Shown: positions 11,200-23,177, counted from the stretch's first letter. The stretch: DNA of 64,000 bases from Inonotus obliquus (GCA_032164295.1 JAJHTX010000004.1:1-64000), one strand, 5' to 3'. Notes: generated by a model not told the origin, from the letters alone. Numbers and translations are program-made.

Positions 11200-12473
11200 C
11201 ATATGAAATGGTTGCAAACCGTCCTCTGTTAAGGCTGTAGTCAGAAACACGGCAGGCAAGATAAGATTTAGAGGGGGCAAAGATTATTGTAATATTAGTC
11301 CGTTTTTTTTTACCTTTGGAAAACACTATATAAAATTGATTTGCTCGCCGGTGGGACTCACACACACGTGCAGAATGTATGTCACGTATAGTGTAAGCAG
11401 CGCTTACATGAGCATGATAATATAAGCTTCGCTTCCTTTCCCTTCGCCATCAAACACGCGTAGATGCCGTGAAGAGCATATCCGCGTAAACGCCATGAAC
11501 ATGGCAACGTACCCGTCATGAGAATCTACACAATGCACACATGATCAGACTCAACCGCCAAAGCCTCCCACCCCTATTCCCTTCTGCCCACTCAGCGCAA
11601 GCCGAAGATCTCCTATGAGCAAGACTTGTTCTGCGCGTCTGGGTCTGGAGCTGGGGAGTGCCGGATCCGAGCTATAAACAAACCCTACCCCCCGGGACAC
11701 TCAACCTGGAGAGCTCCAATCCTGATCAGCTCTGATCGTCGTGACGGCTGCTTTTCTATCAACCGTTTTCGGTTTAGGTTTTGCTAATGAAAGTCCGGTA
11801 TTATCTCCCGAGAATTACGATATTACTTGGCGATCTGTCCTGCATTTATGTGGTGGTGAAAAACAGACGGTACCGACCACCGAATCTAGACGTACGGAAG
11901 GGACTCGACTTTACGGCCCACGACGCGGAGGTTGCTCTGGACTCACTTCGAGTCATTACGACAATCAAACTCGGGACTGGAACGCGAAAAAAAAATCAGT
12001 GGAATTTCAAATGATTCAAAACTCGACACGGCGTACAAGGATAGGGGCTCGGGCAGGGGGGGGGGGGGGGGGGGGCTTGCAAAGATCGGAATGGTGTACA
12101 CATGATCATAGAACATCCCCGGCGCGTACCTTGACACGAGCCGTTAGTTCACCACCCGTCTTGAACGGAAGAACAATGGGAAAAAAGGCAGCCACGAGGC
12201 AGAAGAGAAGAAGATCCCAAGCAAGATTTTGAACTCTGGTGTGGATACGGACATATGAATGAGGAACAAGTGGGGCAGCTCAAGGAACATTACGATCCAA
12301 GGTTCTTTGAATTAGAATAAAGATAGATAGCACCATAAGATAAGATTCCAACCATTTCATGGCGATCAGGTGTCAGGCAAGAGGAAAGCTACGGGACACT
12401 TTATAAAGATGAGGGCATTGCAAGACTTCCAGTCGGAATGTCGGCACACCTTTCGGTAATTACGCCGAGAGCC
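11200..12473. other. Long intergenic stretch after the Crinkler-like gene
   Basis: No gene is supported. A plus-strand frame of 163 codons (11741-12232) runs through a homopolymeric G tract translated as poly-Gly and has no recognisable domain, so I regard it as chance. Confidence 0.45.
12056..12075 (+). repeat. 20-nt G homopolymer
   Basis: This is an uninterrupted run of about 20 G residues (C on the other strand). Such runs are unstable, and their exact length is often uncertain in assemblies. Confidence 0.9.
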
Positions 12474-13186
12474 TCACCATTCGCGGAAGAACGAGCGTTG
12501 AATCTCTCCTATAGGGTGGATAGCGCGGAATCCAGTAAAGTCCCTGGGGTAGAGGTGCACCTAGAAGATTAACAAATCTAGTGAGTTTACAAACACCGAA
12601 TATCGGAAGTGAGATTTTCTGGCTCCTATCCACTTCTCGCTGGCAACGCAACAGTTATCTTTCTGGGCTATCAGCGGAAAGACAATACCTGAAAGGAGAT
12701 AATCCGTCCGAGTAACAGTCACCGAATCGCACGAGTTGGACCCGGAGGGAGATAGCGGAAGCAGGGAGTTCACGACCGCAAAGCTGCATTGGATGGGGGG
12801 ACGGTAGCTCTCGTTAAAAGAAGATTCTGCAACGTCGCGGATCCTCCAGCATCTATAGATATAACGCACCTGTTTCTAGGCGACCAACAAACTGCGGAGA
12901 AAGAACGCAGGAAGTTTGATTGACCAGATCTTCCCGTCCAATGTTAAACGGTAGCATGGCACCACCCAACAAGTTCGTGCACCTTGAATATTCGGGACAG
13001 GAATTGCAAACGGAGTGACCCACAGCGCTGCATCCAGACGGGGAAAAGTGAACAGAGGTTGAATAAGTGACCACCTCGTCAGCCATCAATGCGTAACCGC
13101 AATGGTCGCGCCCATGTACGCTGTCAGGGTAACCGGCGACACAAGGATTAAACTTTGTTTTATACCTCCATTAGTTTCTGGGGCCA
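12474..13186 (-). CDS. Possible hypothetical gene, weak
   Basis: A minus-strand frame open from about 13186 to 12853 contains a Cys-containing segment (CNSCPEYSRC). It can be spliced via introns at about 12794-12853 and 12658-12706, and a short 36-nt candidate near 12569-12604, to end FFREW at TGA 12474-12476. The exon text looks protein-like, but no convincing start codon or domain was found and the last intron is shorter than usual for this window. It could be a relic or chance. Confidence 0.2.
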
Positions 13187-14437
13187 CTAGCGTCGATGAC
13201 TGACCCTTCGTTCTTATCTAAGCGCGTTATCTCCGTTGACGATTCTAGGCGGCGGCGGCATCAGAGTGGAATCATTCATATGTTCCAGAAAGGCAACGTG
13301 TCCGAATGTCAATGAAAAATACCTCCGTCCAGAGAAAGGGAAGGGCGAATCGGGGGGAAATCCAAGTGTAGAGCAAATTATGACCTTGTCATCATGTTGA
13401 CCCTTGTGAAATCCAAGGAAGATACTAACGTGGATTGATGTGGACTCGCAAGGCTAGAGACGGACGAGTTGCGTTAATGAGAAGAAGTGAGTGGCGTGTT
13501 TTGGCTCCGATGTGAGCGGTATATGTAGCTTGCTGACGAAAGTTGTTCAAGCCGACATGTGAGAAAAATATGTGCCCAATGGAGTCTTCCTGAGTGAGAG
13601 TGTTTTATGAGCGACCTAGAAAAGGAAAGACTTGGCTCATATTTCGATCCGTCTGGGCCAAGATCGGTCACTCAATTTCAGAATGAATGCATTGTCTGCT
13701 GCGGAATGCAGCCCGCTGGGCGTTGAGCTATGGATCGAGTCCCCAGATAGTGCGGGCTAGATCGACCGAGCGTTCATTTGTGGACGAATGGATTGTTGGG
13801 GACAAGCTAGCCTGGTGACCATGTCTACCCGAATAGTCGATATGCGGAAGACGAGCCATAAGCAGAACGGGTGGAAGTAGCGCCACTGAGTGCGATTTGT
13901 GAGTGGAAAGAGAAACTCAACGCCACACCCTGCAGTTGTGATTACGTACTATTGAATGAATAGGGGCGCATTAGATGCTTAGCTCAGCAAAGATCATGGA
14001 GGTTGATGACTTTCGTGAAAGGGTCCCGGCTGGGCCGTGCATGCAGCAGGTTAATGCCGCGAGGGAATGGGAAGCGGAAGCAAAAGAAGAGAAGGGATCC
14101 GAGTTGCCGGAATACGGGCCGTGGATGGATTGGCTTGATGATCGTCCCGTCAGTTTAGCGCGATCTCAGGGGTCCAGAGTTGAACTGGGGGACTAGGATG
14201 AGCGTCGATCTCGAACATGAAGAATATAGATTGTATTATATATGACTTCATCGCCTTCTCTGTTACTTGTTCCCCTTTCGCCCTCTTCCTACCTCCTCCC
14301 TCTACACTTTTAGTTTCCATCGGGTTACTCTTCTCACGTGCCTCTACGCACTACTCTCCTCGTTGACAACCAACAGCAACCTCCCTCCCTCGTCTTCCAC
14401 AAAGCCTGCTGGCCAGCTCTACAACAACTACGCGACT
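13187..14437. promoter_or_regulatory. Upstream region and 5' leader of C2H2 gene B
   Basis: A TATATA box lies near 14237-14243, and pyrimidine-rich leader sequence follows up to the ATG at 14438. An upstream open frame of 73 codons (13975-14196) is acidic and could be a uORF or an upstream exon, but nothing confirms it. The rest of the stretch holds no supported gene. Confidence 0.35.
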
Positions 14438-17400
14438 ATGATGCAGGCTGCGCCCGCTCACGAGCCCCCCTTACAATCCATCTCGGCCGGCGAAGGCTTA
14501 CCAACAGACAAGTCCTCCTCCAGCTCAGAGAGTGCAGCCCATCCGCAGCAGGATGCCGAAACGGGGCAGTCGACGCCAGGTCCTACAGCTCTACCCGGCA
14601 TTCGTGACTTGTTCCCCGGTGAGTACTTTCCTATGCTCGGTGTTCTGCATCACTTGTTACGGCAACGAACGGGCATCGCAGATAGAAGAGGCACAGGACC
14701 GAAGGACGTCGTGTGATGCTGGCTGGGGCGGATGCGGATGCAGATCAATCGACAGCACCGCACCTACCTTGCGCAAATCACACCAGTGACAGGGATGGTC
14801 ACAGTTAGCACCGTCGGTCACATCTCAGAACAGAAGCCCAGTCCTGTCACACCTTCTGCTATACCATACGCGGAACCGACATATCATATCTTAATACTCA
14901 ACTGATCGGCGCTCTCAGTTTGGAGGCGGTCATGCTCTCTTGCCTTCTTATTGCTATTCCAACGAGTTCATCAGCTAACACTGTCTCTCAGATCACCTCT
15001 TCGAAGCACAGCAGCGCCTTGATCCCCTTACCGATGCTCGTCCAAAGGATCCTTTCCTCTCACATGCCAGTCCATTCAAGCGACAGCCTCAACCTCCGAC
15101 CGAGGCCGAAAGAGAGCTCCACCGCGAGGCTTTTGCTGCAATGACCGCGACATCTCCGTCAAGGATCCAGCAGCGTTCCCCGTATTCTGAACGACCCGGT
15201 TTTACTTTTCCTGCTCCTTCGCATGCAGTCCGCGTCCCTCGCTCCAATCTTGCTACCCCATCCGTTCTATCACCACCCCCAGCCTCGTCCATTCTCTCTG
15301 GTCGTCTACCTCTTTCCTCAGCAATCACAAGCCCATCGTCTTCGTCTTCACCGCAAGTGGCAAGATCGGAACCGACTAGAATCCGCCGTGGACACGCTCA
15401 TACATACAGCTCCGACGCTAGTGCGGCTGCTGCAGGCCTTCTGGGCCTTTCTCTCAGCGCAGGACCGAGTACCTCTCCTCCCGTCGTTGCTAATGGTGCG
15501 CTTGAGCCTCGATCGAATGGAAGGGATCACGAGGAGGTGGATGATAATGATGCCGAATCCACATTTGTCTTTGAGATGGATGAAAAGGCCAAAGTCCAAA
15601 ACGGAACAAGTAACGAAGACCAAGACGAGGAAATGGAGGTGGAGGGCATGGAAACAGCGGACACCAGCGTCGACACTCACGCCAGCATGCAAGATAAGAA
15701 TTTCAAGGACTCTATTCAAGACCCAAAGTCGAGTCTAAAAATCAAAGGAGAATCAAACGCGAAGGGACCGGCCGAAGGAGGATCGTCTGTTGAGAACGGG
15801 GACCGCGAACTTGCCTCTTCTGCAGAAAACGAGACTGGAGAGGGAGAGGTGGAAGGCGAAGGCGACGGCGACGGCGACGGCGGGGATGGAAAGCGTCATA
15901 CGTGTCCTCACTGCAAGAAACGATTCAACCGGCCCAGTAGCCTCAAAATTCATTTGAACACCCATACAGGCGCAAAGCGTGAGTTATCCTACCACCCTCT
16001 GTCTGGTGAATCATCTTTGACGTATTTACTCGTGAATTCGATTCATTTCGGTTTCCCCGCGGTCATATCATAACGTGATTAATCCACCCTATGGTTCTAC
16101 GAAATCCTTTGCAACACTTTGCCGTGATGTTGCACTTCTGTGACGCGGTTTGCACGACACCGATCCCAATGCGGCCTCGTACAATTACGCTATCGTTATT
16201 AACACCCCGCCGTTCATCTTACGCTTGTGGCGTCGGTGAACTTGTTCGTCCGCAACCACGGCGCCCGGTGGCGTCCACGCGTGGGATCAACATTGGTCTT
16301 TGCTCCTCTCGCCTGTTACTCCCTTTTTACGTGATACGTCCGATTCTGCACCCATCGACGCGTTGCGGCATTCTCATGGTTTTCTGCGGTCACTACCCTT
16401 TTACGCTACCGGTTTGCTTGGCGGGTCGTCTGTGTTCGCTGGTCCTCATGTTCGGCGTGACTCGTTCCCTTGGTTGGGACTTTGCGACGATGGTCGCGAC
16501 ATTGCTACTCCTTTGCTCTATTAATACGTCTTTTGCTTTGAACTTTGCCCCCATTCTTTTTTACTTGGCGCGTAACTCCTGGTTTATTTGAAATCGAATC
16601 GGAATCAAAACGACCTACCCACTCCTCGTTTCACCCTTTTGATCATCATCAAATTCCAGCATTCGAATGCCCGTTTCCTGGTTGCGGCCGTCAGTTCAAC
16701 GTCTCCAGCAACATGCGCCGGCACTACCGAAACCACTCATCACCCGCTGCACCTGGTATGGGCATGGGATTGACCATGGGTATCCACGAACCCTTTGGTC
16801 CACGTCCACCTCCCCACGGTATGCTTGGTCTTCATCAAGGTTACTCCAGCGCGCAACTTGCGCAAGTACAGATGCAGAGAGAGATGGAGAGAGAAAGGAT
16901 GCACAGAGAAAGGATGTTGATGCAAGGACATTCTAGGGAGGGACACCTTCAGTATGGACCACCCAGCGCGTACCGTGTCCCTCACCATGTAGGCGGTGTT
17001 CCTCTTCCACCTTCACAACCAGCACGCATCCCCCTTCCGCATGGTGTGCCATATCCATCATATCCGCCTGGGTTTGCGTCTCCGCGGGACGCTGATTTGG
17101 AAAGGAGGGAACGAGTTGCACGACTCGAAAGGGAGAACTGGGAACGGGAAAGGGAACGAGAGCGTATCGGAAGGTTGGAAAGGCGGATGCCACTCGGTTA
17201 TGTGCCACAGATCCAATCGGCATACGCACAACACTCTCCACCTCAACATGAAAGGTCTCTCGACTATCGAGGCGGTGTTGATGCTGGACGACCTGCTTCA
17301 GACCATGCTCATTATCAGCAGGCATCCTCAAGAAACGTGCCACTGTTTTATGCTCATCCCAATTCTCAGATCCCGCCACACCCTCAAGCTCATTACAATT

Positions 17401-18641
17401 ATTCAGCGCACCCTCAAGCTCGGCCACCAGCAGCGGGGTCAACTCCCGTTCTTCGTTCATCTCGTTCATTCTCACATCCCTACGCCTCTCATACTCACTC
17501 CCGTTCTTCACCATCTCAGTCTCACTCTCGAGAGCGGTACAGCTCTGGCACTGGATCCCCTGTACTCAGTCCTGCTCTTTCCGCGACCTCTTCTTTGCCC
17601 GTTCAAGGCTGGCGTGGGCATGCACACACTCACAGTGCACCGGCGTTCCAAGGGCTCGGGCATCGGCCTATTGAACTACCACCTCTGACTACATCTATCC
17701 GTTCACCATTTAGTAAAGAATCCACTCTCCCTCTAAGACACGGACGGAGCCAGTCGTATTCATCATTGAGCGCTAAAGTGGACCCTGGACCACCTCTTCC
17801 GCCTCTCAGTAATTTCGCGCGCGCAATGGAAGGACGTGATGATGAAAGAAGTGAAAGGAGAGCGAGACGTGATTCAACTGCAGCGTTGACTGGGCACGAG
17901 AGCGACCGTGAGGCCATGCAAGGTGCAGTCTCCGATTTGGAGGGAGAAGACAAACGCGAGGAGAGTGATATCGACATGTGCGACATTGCTAGTGAGCGAC
18001 TAAGCCGACTGCGCCCACAATCGCCAACTTCGGCAACCATTAGCTCTCCCCTTCAGTCGATATCAACTTCATTTCAACGGTCTACGCCTCCCACACATGC
18101 TATGGAACTACGCCGTCGATCCAGTAACTCCCAAGCCGTGCCAGTGCCTGGTTCTTCAGCCTCTCGGGAGCGGGGATACTCACAATCTCAGCCATACCAT
18201 TCGCACTCTCGGACCGGGTCAGGCTCATCTTCGGGTCATGGGCATAGTTACGCTTCACACCCATACGCTCGTGCTCGGCATGCCCACAGTCTTTCGCGCG
18301 AGACCGCGACAGTGGCAGCGGACGCCGTATCACCACGCCTTCGTGCATCGTTATCCACATCCCCGAGACCTGCACTGTCTAGCATGACAGCTTCTGTTTC
18401 TCCTCGAGCATCTATTTCATCCGCCATGTCTCCTGGTCCGATGCAAAAGCAGAAGGGTGCCAATGCGGATGTACGTCCGCTTCGGGAACCCGGGAACTCT
18501 GATAGGGGCTTGAAGCTGTCGTCCCCCACTTCGGCATCCGGACATTCCTCACGCTTCCCGGTCTATACATTCCCACCTCCTGTGCCACCTCCAGGTACCT
18601 CTTCACCTGTTGGTAGTACTGCAATGGAAGTAGAAAATTGA
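14438..18641 (+). CDS. C2H2 zinc-finger transcription factor, paralogue B
   Basis: Nuclear regulator of 1049 residues in three exons: 14438-14618, 14992-15978 and 16660-18641. Intron phases match paralogue A. Intron 1 splits the sequence after LPGIRDLFP (here continued DHLFE). Intron 2 splits the Pro codon of the HTGAKP linker between the fingers. Finger 1 is CPHCKKRFNRPSSLKIH; finger 2 begins FECPFPGCGRQFN and ends MRRHYRNH. Before the fingers lies an acidic stretch (EEMEVEGMETADTSV, then Glu/Gly/Asp-rich). After them come an Arg/Glu-rich charged helix (EREMERERMHRERM-like) and long Ser/His/Pro-rich disorder with many SHS and SRS repeats. Introns 1 (373 nt) and 2 (681 nt) are far longer than elsewhere in the window. 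The function is probably transcriptional control; targets are unknown. Confidence 0.9.
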
Positions 18642-20052
18642 CGACTGGTGCGTATTCCTGATTGGTATTCTCAATCTGGTTTCTAACACATGGCACAGTG
18701 AGATTCTGAAAGTAGCGCCAGTTTTCTTTTTACGTTTTAGCCCAATTGTGCGCTCTCTTGGCCCGCTTCATCTGCCCGCACGTTGACTTTGTATTGTTTG
18801 CTTGGTTTGGTCGTGGAGCGACCTTGCGGGCAAAACCTTCTATATTTGAGGTTTTTGAGTATACTACCCCGTGACGTATCTCGAACTTGGCTTTCGCTTG
18901 TATGCTTTTTCCTGCGTCGTCTTTCCTTCTTTGCCTTTTGAGCCTGTGATTCGTGTTGGTTGTAAATGTTCTCCGTCCTCACCGCTCACCGTGACTCGTG
19001 TCAAGATTTATAGAACAGAAGGATGGCGCTATACGTGCACTTCTGCATGAAGAAGAGGGTTGCTCACTTTCCCCGTCGATGATTTGACGCTGGTATTATA
19101 ATTTTTATCTGCTTTTCGACGGACCGATGCTCCGTCGAGAATGCCATATCGCGCGTAATGTATTGTAGTAGAATATGTCGTCGATGCCTTTGCTCGGTAG
19201 CACGTAGTGTACTGAGCATATCGCAAACTATCGTGTATCAGTAGATCTACTCTGTTCTGTGGCCTCTCTCTTCGTTGCTTGATCATTATTATTCTTGATT
19301 CTTGTGTTCAATGTCAGCAGAGTAGAAATAATATTCTTTTAAAAAGGAGAGTTACACGATACGGCACCGTACGGGGATTGGCACCGAGAGTGAAAATGAT
19401 GATCAGCGCTGATCAGAATTGCAGCGCCGCAACGGGGTCCTGGCTTCGAGCGGTGTTTTTACACGGTGTTTATGTTTCAGGTCCACAAAGAAGATACATA
19501 GGGGTGGGTAAATGACAGTGCGAAAGTCTTTTGGGTCATGTGTCCTGCGTTGCTATGCCCATCAATACAGTTGGTAAAAGTTATCTATGTGGTCCACCTT
19601 GGCGACCCTCTAGATGATGGGATGATTCGCCACCATGAAGGCAGTCATTCAGCTCAAGTAAACAAACGGGCTGAAAAATGGAGGGCCACATGCTAGCGAT
19701 GTTACATAATCTGAGATAGGAGTTTCTCGTTATGTAATGTGGGATGTGATGGGTGACTTTCCGGGCCGCCGATCACAGCTTTTAAAGTCCGCTATATCAC
19801 TCGCAGGTTCGATAGGTCGGGAGTCCGCGGTCATAGACTCAGTACTGCGAATTATTGTTCCGTTCAACTGCGGCAGAGTTGTACATACTCATGCGCAGCA
19901 GACTCACAGAGTCATACTGGCAACCTTGTATAGGGGCTCGGTCATTCCAGACACTCTTACGGCCGACTCGCAGCACCCTTACTGACTCATAACTGACTCG
20001 ATGCACGAAAATAAATAACTGCGCAGCAGTCAACAAATCCTATAAATTTTGC
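18642..20052. other. Intergenic, 3' of C2H2 gene B
   Basis: I find no supported gene in about 1.4 kb. Short frames on both strands lack domains and splice continuity. A TATAAAT sequence at 20041 lies only about 12 nt before the next ATG. Confidence 0.4.
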
Positions 20053-21402
20053 ATGAATTTTCACGGAATGTCCTCACCAAACATGTTCTCAACTACTTTT
20101 TACCCAGCTTCGTTCCAGCCTGAGCAGCCTCCGTCGTTTGGTGGCGGAGGGTTGCATTATCCGCCGCATCCCCCTCATTTTCCGCCCCGTGGACATCCTT
20201 TCGGTGCGTCTTTCTTTGCTTGCGCTAGTCCTAGAGAAGGCTTCCCTCCTGGAAGTGGTGGGTCCTTTCCTTCACCTCCAAGTCATCCTGGCGTTGGTTT
20301 CGCCTATGGACTTGTTGCGCCGCCACCATCACCTCCTCCTCCAGTCTTCGGTATGCACTCGCACCCGTGGGTTTCTCCCCTTCTTCCACCGTTCTCCCAT
20401 CATCCAACAAGCGCCGATTGTCGTGAGTATCAGCATGGACCCTACTCCGGATTCCATAGTATGAGGCCTCCTCCGTTCTCGCTCACTCGGGGATGTGCAT
20501 GTTGCGTGTCACAGAATAACTCCTCGGAGCAATTTGGAGAGTATTGTGGAGCAAGTCATCCCGCCAGAGATGGTACGGGTTTTCCACCACCTCAGCCTCC
20601 TGCCCCTCAGGCCTGTGATGGACCTTCTCTCGCAGCTCCAGGTGACAACGGAGAGCTACTTCCGGCGCCGTTGAAGGTGGGTCATCAGAATGAAGAATGC
20701 GACAAGCCTTGTCAAGAACGAGAGGTGGAAGATCCCGAAAGTCGCGAAGATTTGAAAGGACAAGACACAAGCCAGACTCCCCCAGCTCTTCACAGAGACA
20801 GAGATTCGCACTGTACTCGTAGAGAACGTCATGCTCATAGTCTACCACCGCACGGACGGTTTCATGGTCCTCATGCAACTCTTTCTGACCGTCATCCCGC
20901 TGGACGACGTCGACCCTTTGGATCTCATCCCTTCGGAGGGTTTGGACATCATCCGCCACCGATGCCTCCGCCACATCACTTTGGCGGCCAGCCCCATCAG
21001 CACCCGCCTTTTAATTTTGGGGCGCATCACCAGCGAGCGTCTCATCATCCGTGTTGTGCTACCCAAAATCATGACAATGCGCTATTGAGCTCTCGATTCT
21101 CTCATGGACGCTCGTATCCTTGCTGCGTTGGACCACCGCCAACAGGTCAATCTGGTCCTTTCACTCGTCCTCACGGACCTCCTCCCAACTCAGGCCCGGA
21201 CCCAAATGCAGAAGATCGTGATGGACAAGTCGAGCTACCTATCACCGAGGCCGACAGGATTTGTTCAAACCAAATAGGAGAAAGGAAGGAAGATTTGGAA
21301 GGTATCGAGTATCATGAACGTACCCAGGACGTAGTTTCAGAAGTGGCGGTGGGAGACGGAAAGGCTGGTGGACATCAGGAAGACGAGGAAGGCAATGCGT
21401 AA
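20053..21402 (+). CDS. His/Pro/Gly-rich orphan protein
   Basis: Single-exon frame of 449 codons with no recognisable domain. Residues 1-160 are Pro/Gly/Phe/His-rich (PPHPPHFPPRGHPFG). Residues about 160-290 are charged and include Cys pairs (GCACC, EECDKPCQE). Residues about 290-390 return to His/Pro/Gly-rich repeats (HHPPPMPPPHHFGG, HHPCC), and the tail is acidic. The composition suggests an intrinsically disordered protein that could bind metal ions through His and Cys clusters; this is inference only. A TATA-like sequence 12 nt before the ATG makes this start doubtful: the ATG at 20068 or an unseen upstream exon is possible. There is no signal peptide or membrane helix. The neighbours are a C2H2 factor and an F-box gene, with no obvious link. 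Confidence 0.6.
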   Translation: MNFHGMSSPNMFSTTFYPASFQPEQPPSFGGGGLHYPPHPPHFPPRGHPFGASFFACASPREGFPPGSGGSFPSPPSHPGVGFAYGLVAPPPSPPPPVFGMHSHPWVSPLLPPFSHHPTSADCREYQHGPYSGFHSMRPPPFSLTRGCACCVSQNNSSEQFGEYCGASHPARDGTGFPPPQPPAPQACDGPSLAAPGDNGELLPAPLKVGHQNEECDKPCQEREVEDPESREDLKGQDTSQTPPALHRDRDSHCTRRERHAHSLPPHGRFHGPHATLSDRHPAGRRRPFGSHPFGGFGHHPPPMPPPHHFGGQPHQHPPFNFGAHHQRASHHPCCATQNHDNALLSSRFSHGRSYPCCVGPPPTGQSGPFTRPHGPPPNSGPDPNAEDRDGQVELPITEADRICSNQIGERKEDLEGIEYHERTQDVVSEVAVGDGKAGGHQEDEEGNA

Positions 21403-21716
21403 GGTGTCTGAGCGAGCAGGTTATGTAGTGCTATAGGTTTGTTGGAACGGTAGGTTGTCGTAGGTAAGTTGTACACAGAAAAGTTTAGAAAAATAAAAAT
21501 AAAAAAGGCTGCGGAAACGCAGTCAAAACCCCCCAAAAACCTTTCGGTGTGAACTTGGAATACTCGTCGCTCTGCATGCATTTCTGATGAAACTTGATCT
21601 CGGATGCCATAGAACCGATGAAACAAACATCTCACTTCGAGTTGTCAACACAGTAGATTCATCAGGATTGTGTATGTCTCTTATTCAGAACAAATTATTT
21701 GTATATATATGTAGAA
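21403..21716. other. Short convergent intergenic region
   Basis: This holds the shared 3' ends of the orphan gene (+) and the F-box gene (-). A-rich runs near 21490-21510 fit polyadenylation signals. No gene is seen. Confidence 0.4.
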
Positions 21717-23177
21717 TTATACAAAAACTACGTCAGGATCAGCAGCGAATTCCATCATCAATGAATTCACCCTGCTTCCTATAATTTTGAGACCCTGGGA
21801 TATACACTGCATAATGATAGGATGTTCCTTCGAATATTGTGCATCTTCAAATTCGAGATAAAGCTCTTCTACAGCCGTCACAGGTTCTCTGTTTTGTGGG
21901 ATTTGGGGCATATCTGCAAGATATCTCGAGGACAACATGGATGCGAGGAGGTCCATTGACCAAGAACTGTTGACGAGGTTGAGAGTGTTGAGTGTTGGGC
22001 ATAATGGATTAGATGAAGGAAGTTGCTCTTTTGAGGAGTTGGGAATCACAGACAGGGCTTCAAGCAGGACGTCCGTGTCAATGTGTGAACCAATACTGAG
22101 TTTCTTCAATCTAGGGACCAAATGCAAGCAGTCCACAATATTTACTATCGTCATTGGCGTTCCGAGAAGTTGAAGCGTCTCTAAAGGAGGTTCCGAGCGC
22201 CGCAACAGTTCCAATACATTCGTCCAGTTAACTCGAATCTCAATCATATTGTACATGTTGATCGTCAAGTTCATCAACGCAGGGACGTCAAGAATGTCGA
22301 GCAAAGGACCAATGTCTACTTCGTTTGAGAAGCCATGTACCTCGATATATTTCAAACGAGGGAGACAACGGGGATTATGAATCGGTAATCGACCGATCTC
22401 GTCGGATAAGGTGTCAAGACTACTGCAGAAGAGGCGAATAGTAAGGTTTTCGAGTGCCGGACAGATATCGATCCATCGTAGACAATCTTCCATGGAGGAG
22501 CAAAATCGCAGTTCGAGGCTGGTCATGTTCTTCATTGAGTCTGATCCGACTACTGGAGAGATCATTGGGGTTCGAAGGCAGATTGATCGTAGCGATGGAC
22601 ACAGGGAGAAGTCAAGGAAATGCTCATCTCCAAAGAATCCCAAGTACTTTGTCGACAGCGAGAGATGCTTGAGCCTTGGTGAACCCCGAGTTACAACCGC
22701 CAGGAATATCTGATCCAACACAGAGATGTCCAAGGTGTGGATCTCGAATGACGACCAACGATCCGCACAGCTCAATGCGATTTGGATGAGTTGTTGCATG
22801 CTAGCTTTGTACCTCTCTTTCTCCTGATGAAAGAGCACCGGGTGCAAGGCATCATGAGTTTCGTAGAAAAGCTTGAACGAGATGGGTAGGTATCCTGAAC
22901 GCGATTTCCATAGCTCCACGAGTCTTGCATCATCCCCTGGATCAGTTCCTCTGTGCCCTATGGCAAGCTCCGTCCAGAGGGAGGGAAGAGATAAGCACAG
23001 ACTCCTCCATTCCCTACAGACACAAGTGAGGGCTAGCGGTGCGAGACGAACGAGAGGTGTTTCCAAGCGCTCTGATGCCGTCGGTAAGCACCATCCGAAG
23101 GTTTCTGCTATCACCTCGGTTGGTAAGCTACTAATCCGACCAACGACTAACTGACCTCTCTTCTCTGCCTTGCGCAT
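21717..23177 (-). CDS. F-box protein with LRR-like C-terminus
   Basis: Substrate-recognition subunit candidate for an SCF ubiquitin ligase, 486 residues in one exon. The F-box lies near residues 15-70: ISSLPTEVIAETFGWCLP, then LAPLALTCVCREWRSLCLS and SLPSLWTEL, the pattern of the large agaric F-box family. The rest consists of irregular leucine-rich units (LRSICLRTP, LENLTIRLF, LKYIEVHGF, LKKLSIGSH) that would form the substrate-binding solenoid. The start is the first in-frame ATG, at 23175-23177; a GTG-initiated extension upstream was not used. Such genes expand rapidly in mushrooms, so the target cannot be inferred. It converges with the orphan gene on the other strand. Confidence 0.85.
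   Translation of the reverse strand: MRKAEKRGQLVVGRISSLPTEVIAETFGWCLPTASERLETPLVRLAPLALTCVCREWRSLCLSLPSLWTELAIGHRGTDPGDDARLVELWKSRSGYLPISFKLFYETHDALHPVLFHQEKERYKASMQQLIQIALSCADRWSSFEIHTLDISVLDQIFLAVVTRGSPRLKHLSLSTKYLGFFGDEHFLDFSLCPSLRSICLRTPMISPVVGSDSMKNMTSLELRFCSSMEDCLRWIDICPALENLTIRLFCSSLDTLSDEIGRLPIHNPRCLPRLKYIEVHGFSNEVDIGPLLDILDVPALMNLTINMYNMIEIRVNWTNVLELLRRSEPPLETLQLLGTPMTIVNIVDCLHLVPRLKKLSIGSHIDTDVLLEALSVIPNSSKEQLPSSNPLCPTLNTLNLVNSSWSMDLLASMLSSRYLADMPQIPQNREPVTAVEELYLEFEDAQYSKEHPIIMQCISQGLKIIGSRVNSLMMEFAADPDVVFV

Noticed and set aside
10708..11280. 190-codon minus-strand open frame across the end of the Crinkler-like gene
   Set aside because: It is antisense to the well-supported REase-like exon, lacks a domain and mirrors codon structure of the sense gene.
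11741..12232. 163-codon plus-strand frame
   Set aside because: Runs through the G homopolymer as poly-Gly, no domain, no splice context; judged chance.
16091..16591. 166-codon frame inside intron 2 of C2H2 gene B
   Set aside because: The flanking exons must join across it to form the conserved finger linker; the frame has no recognisable protein features.
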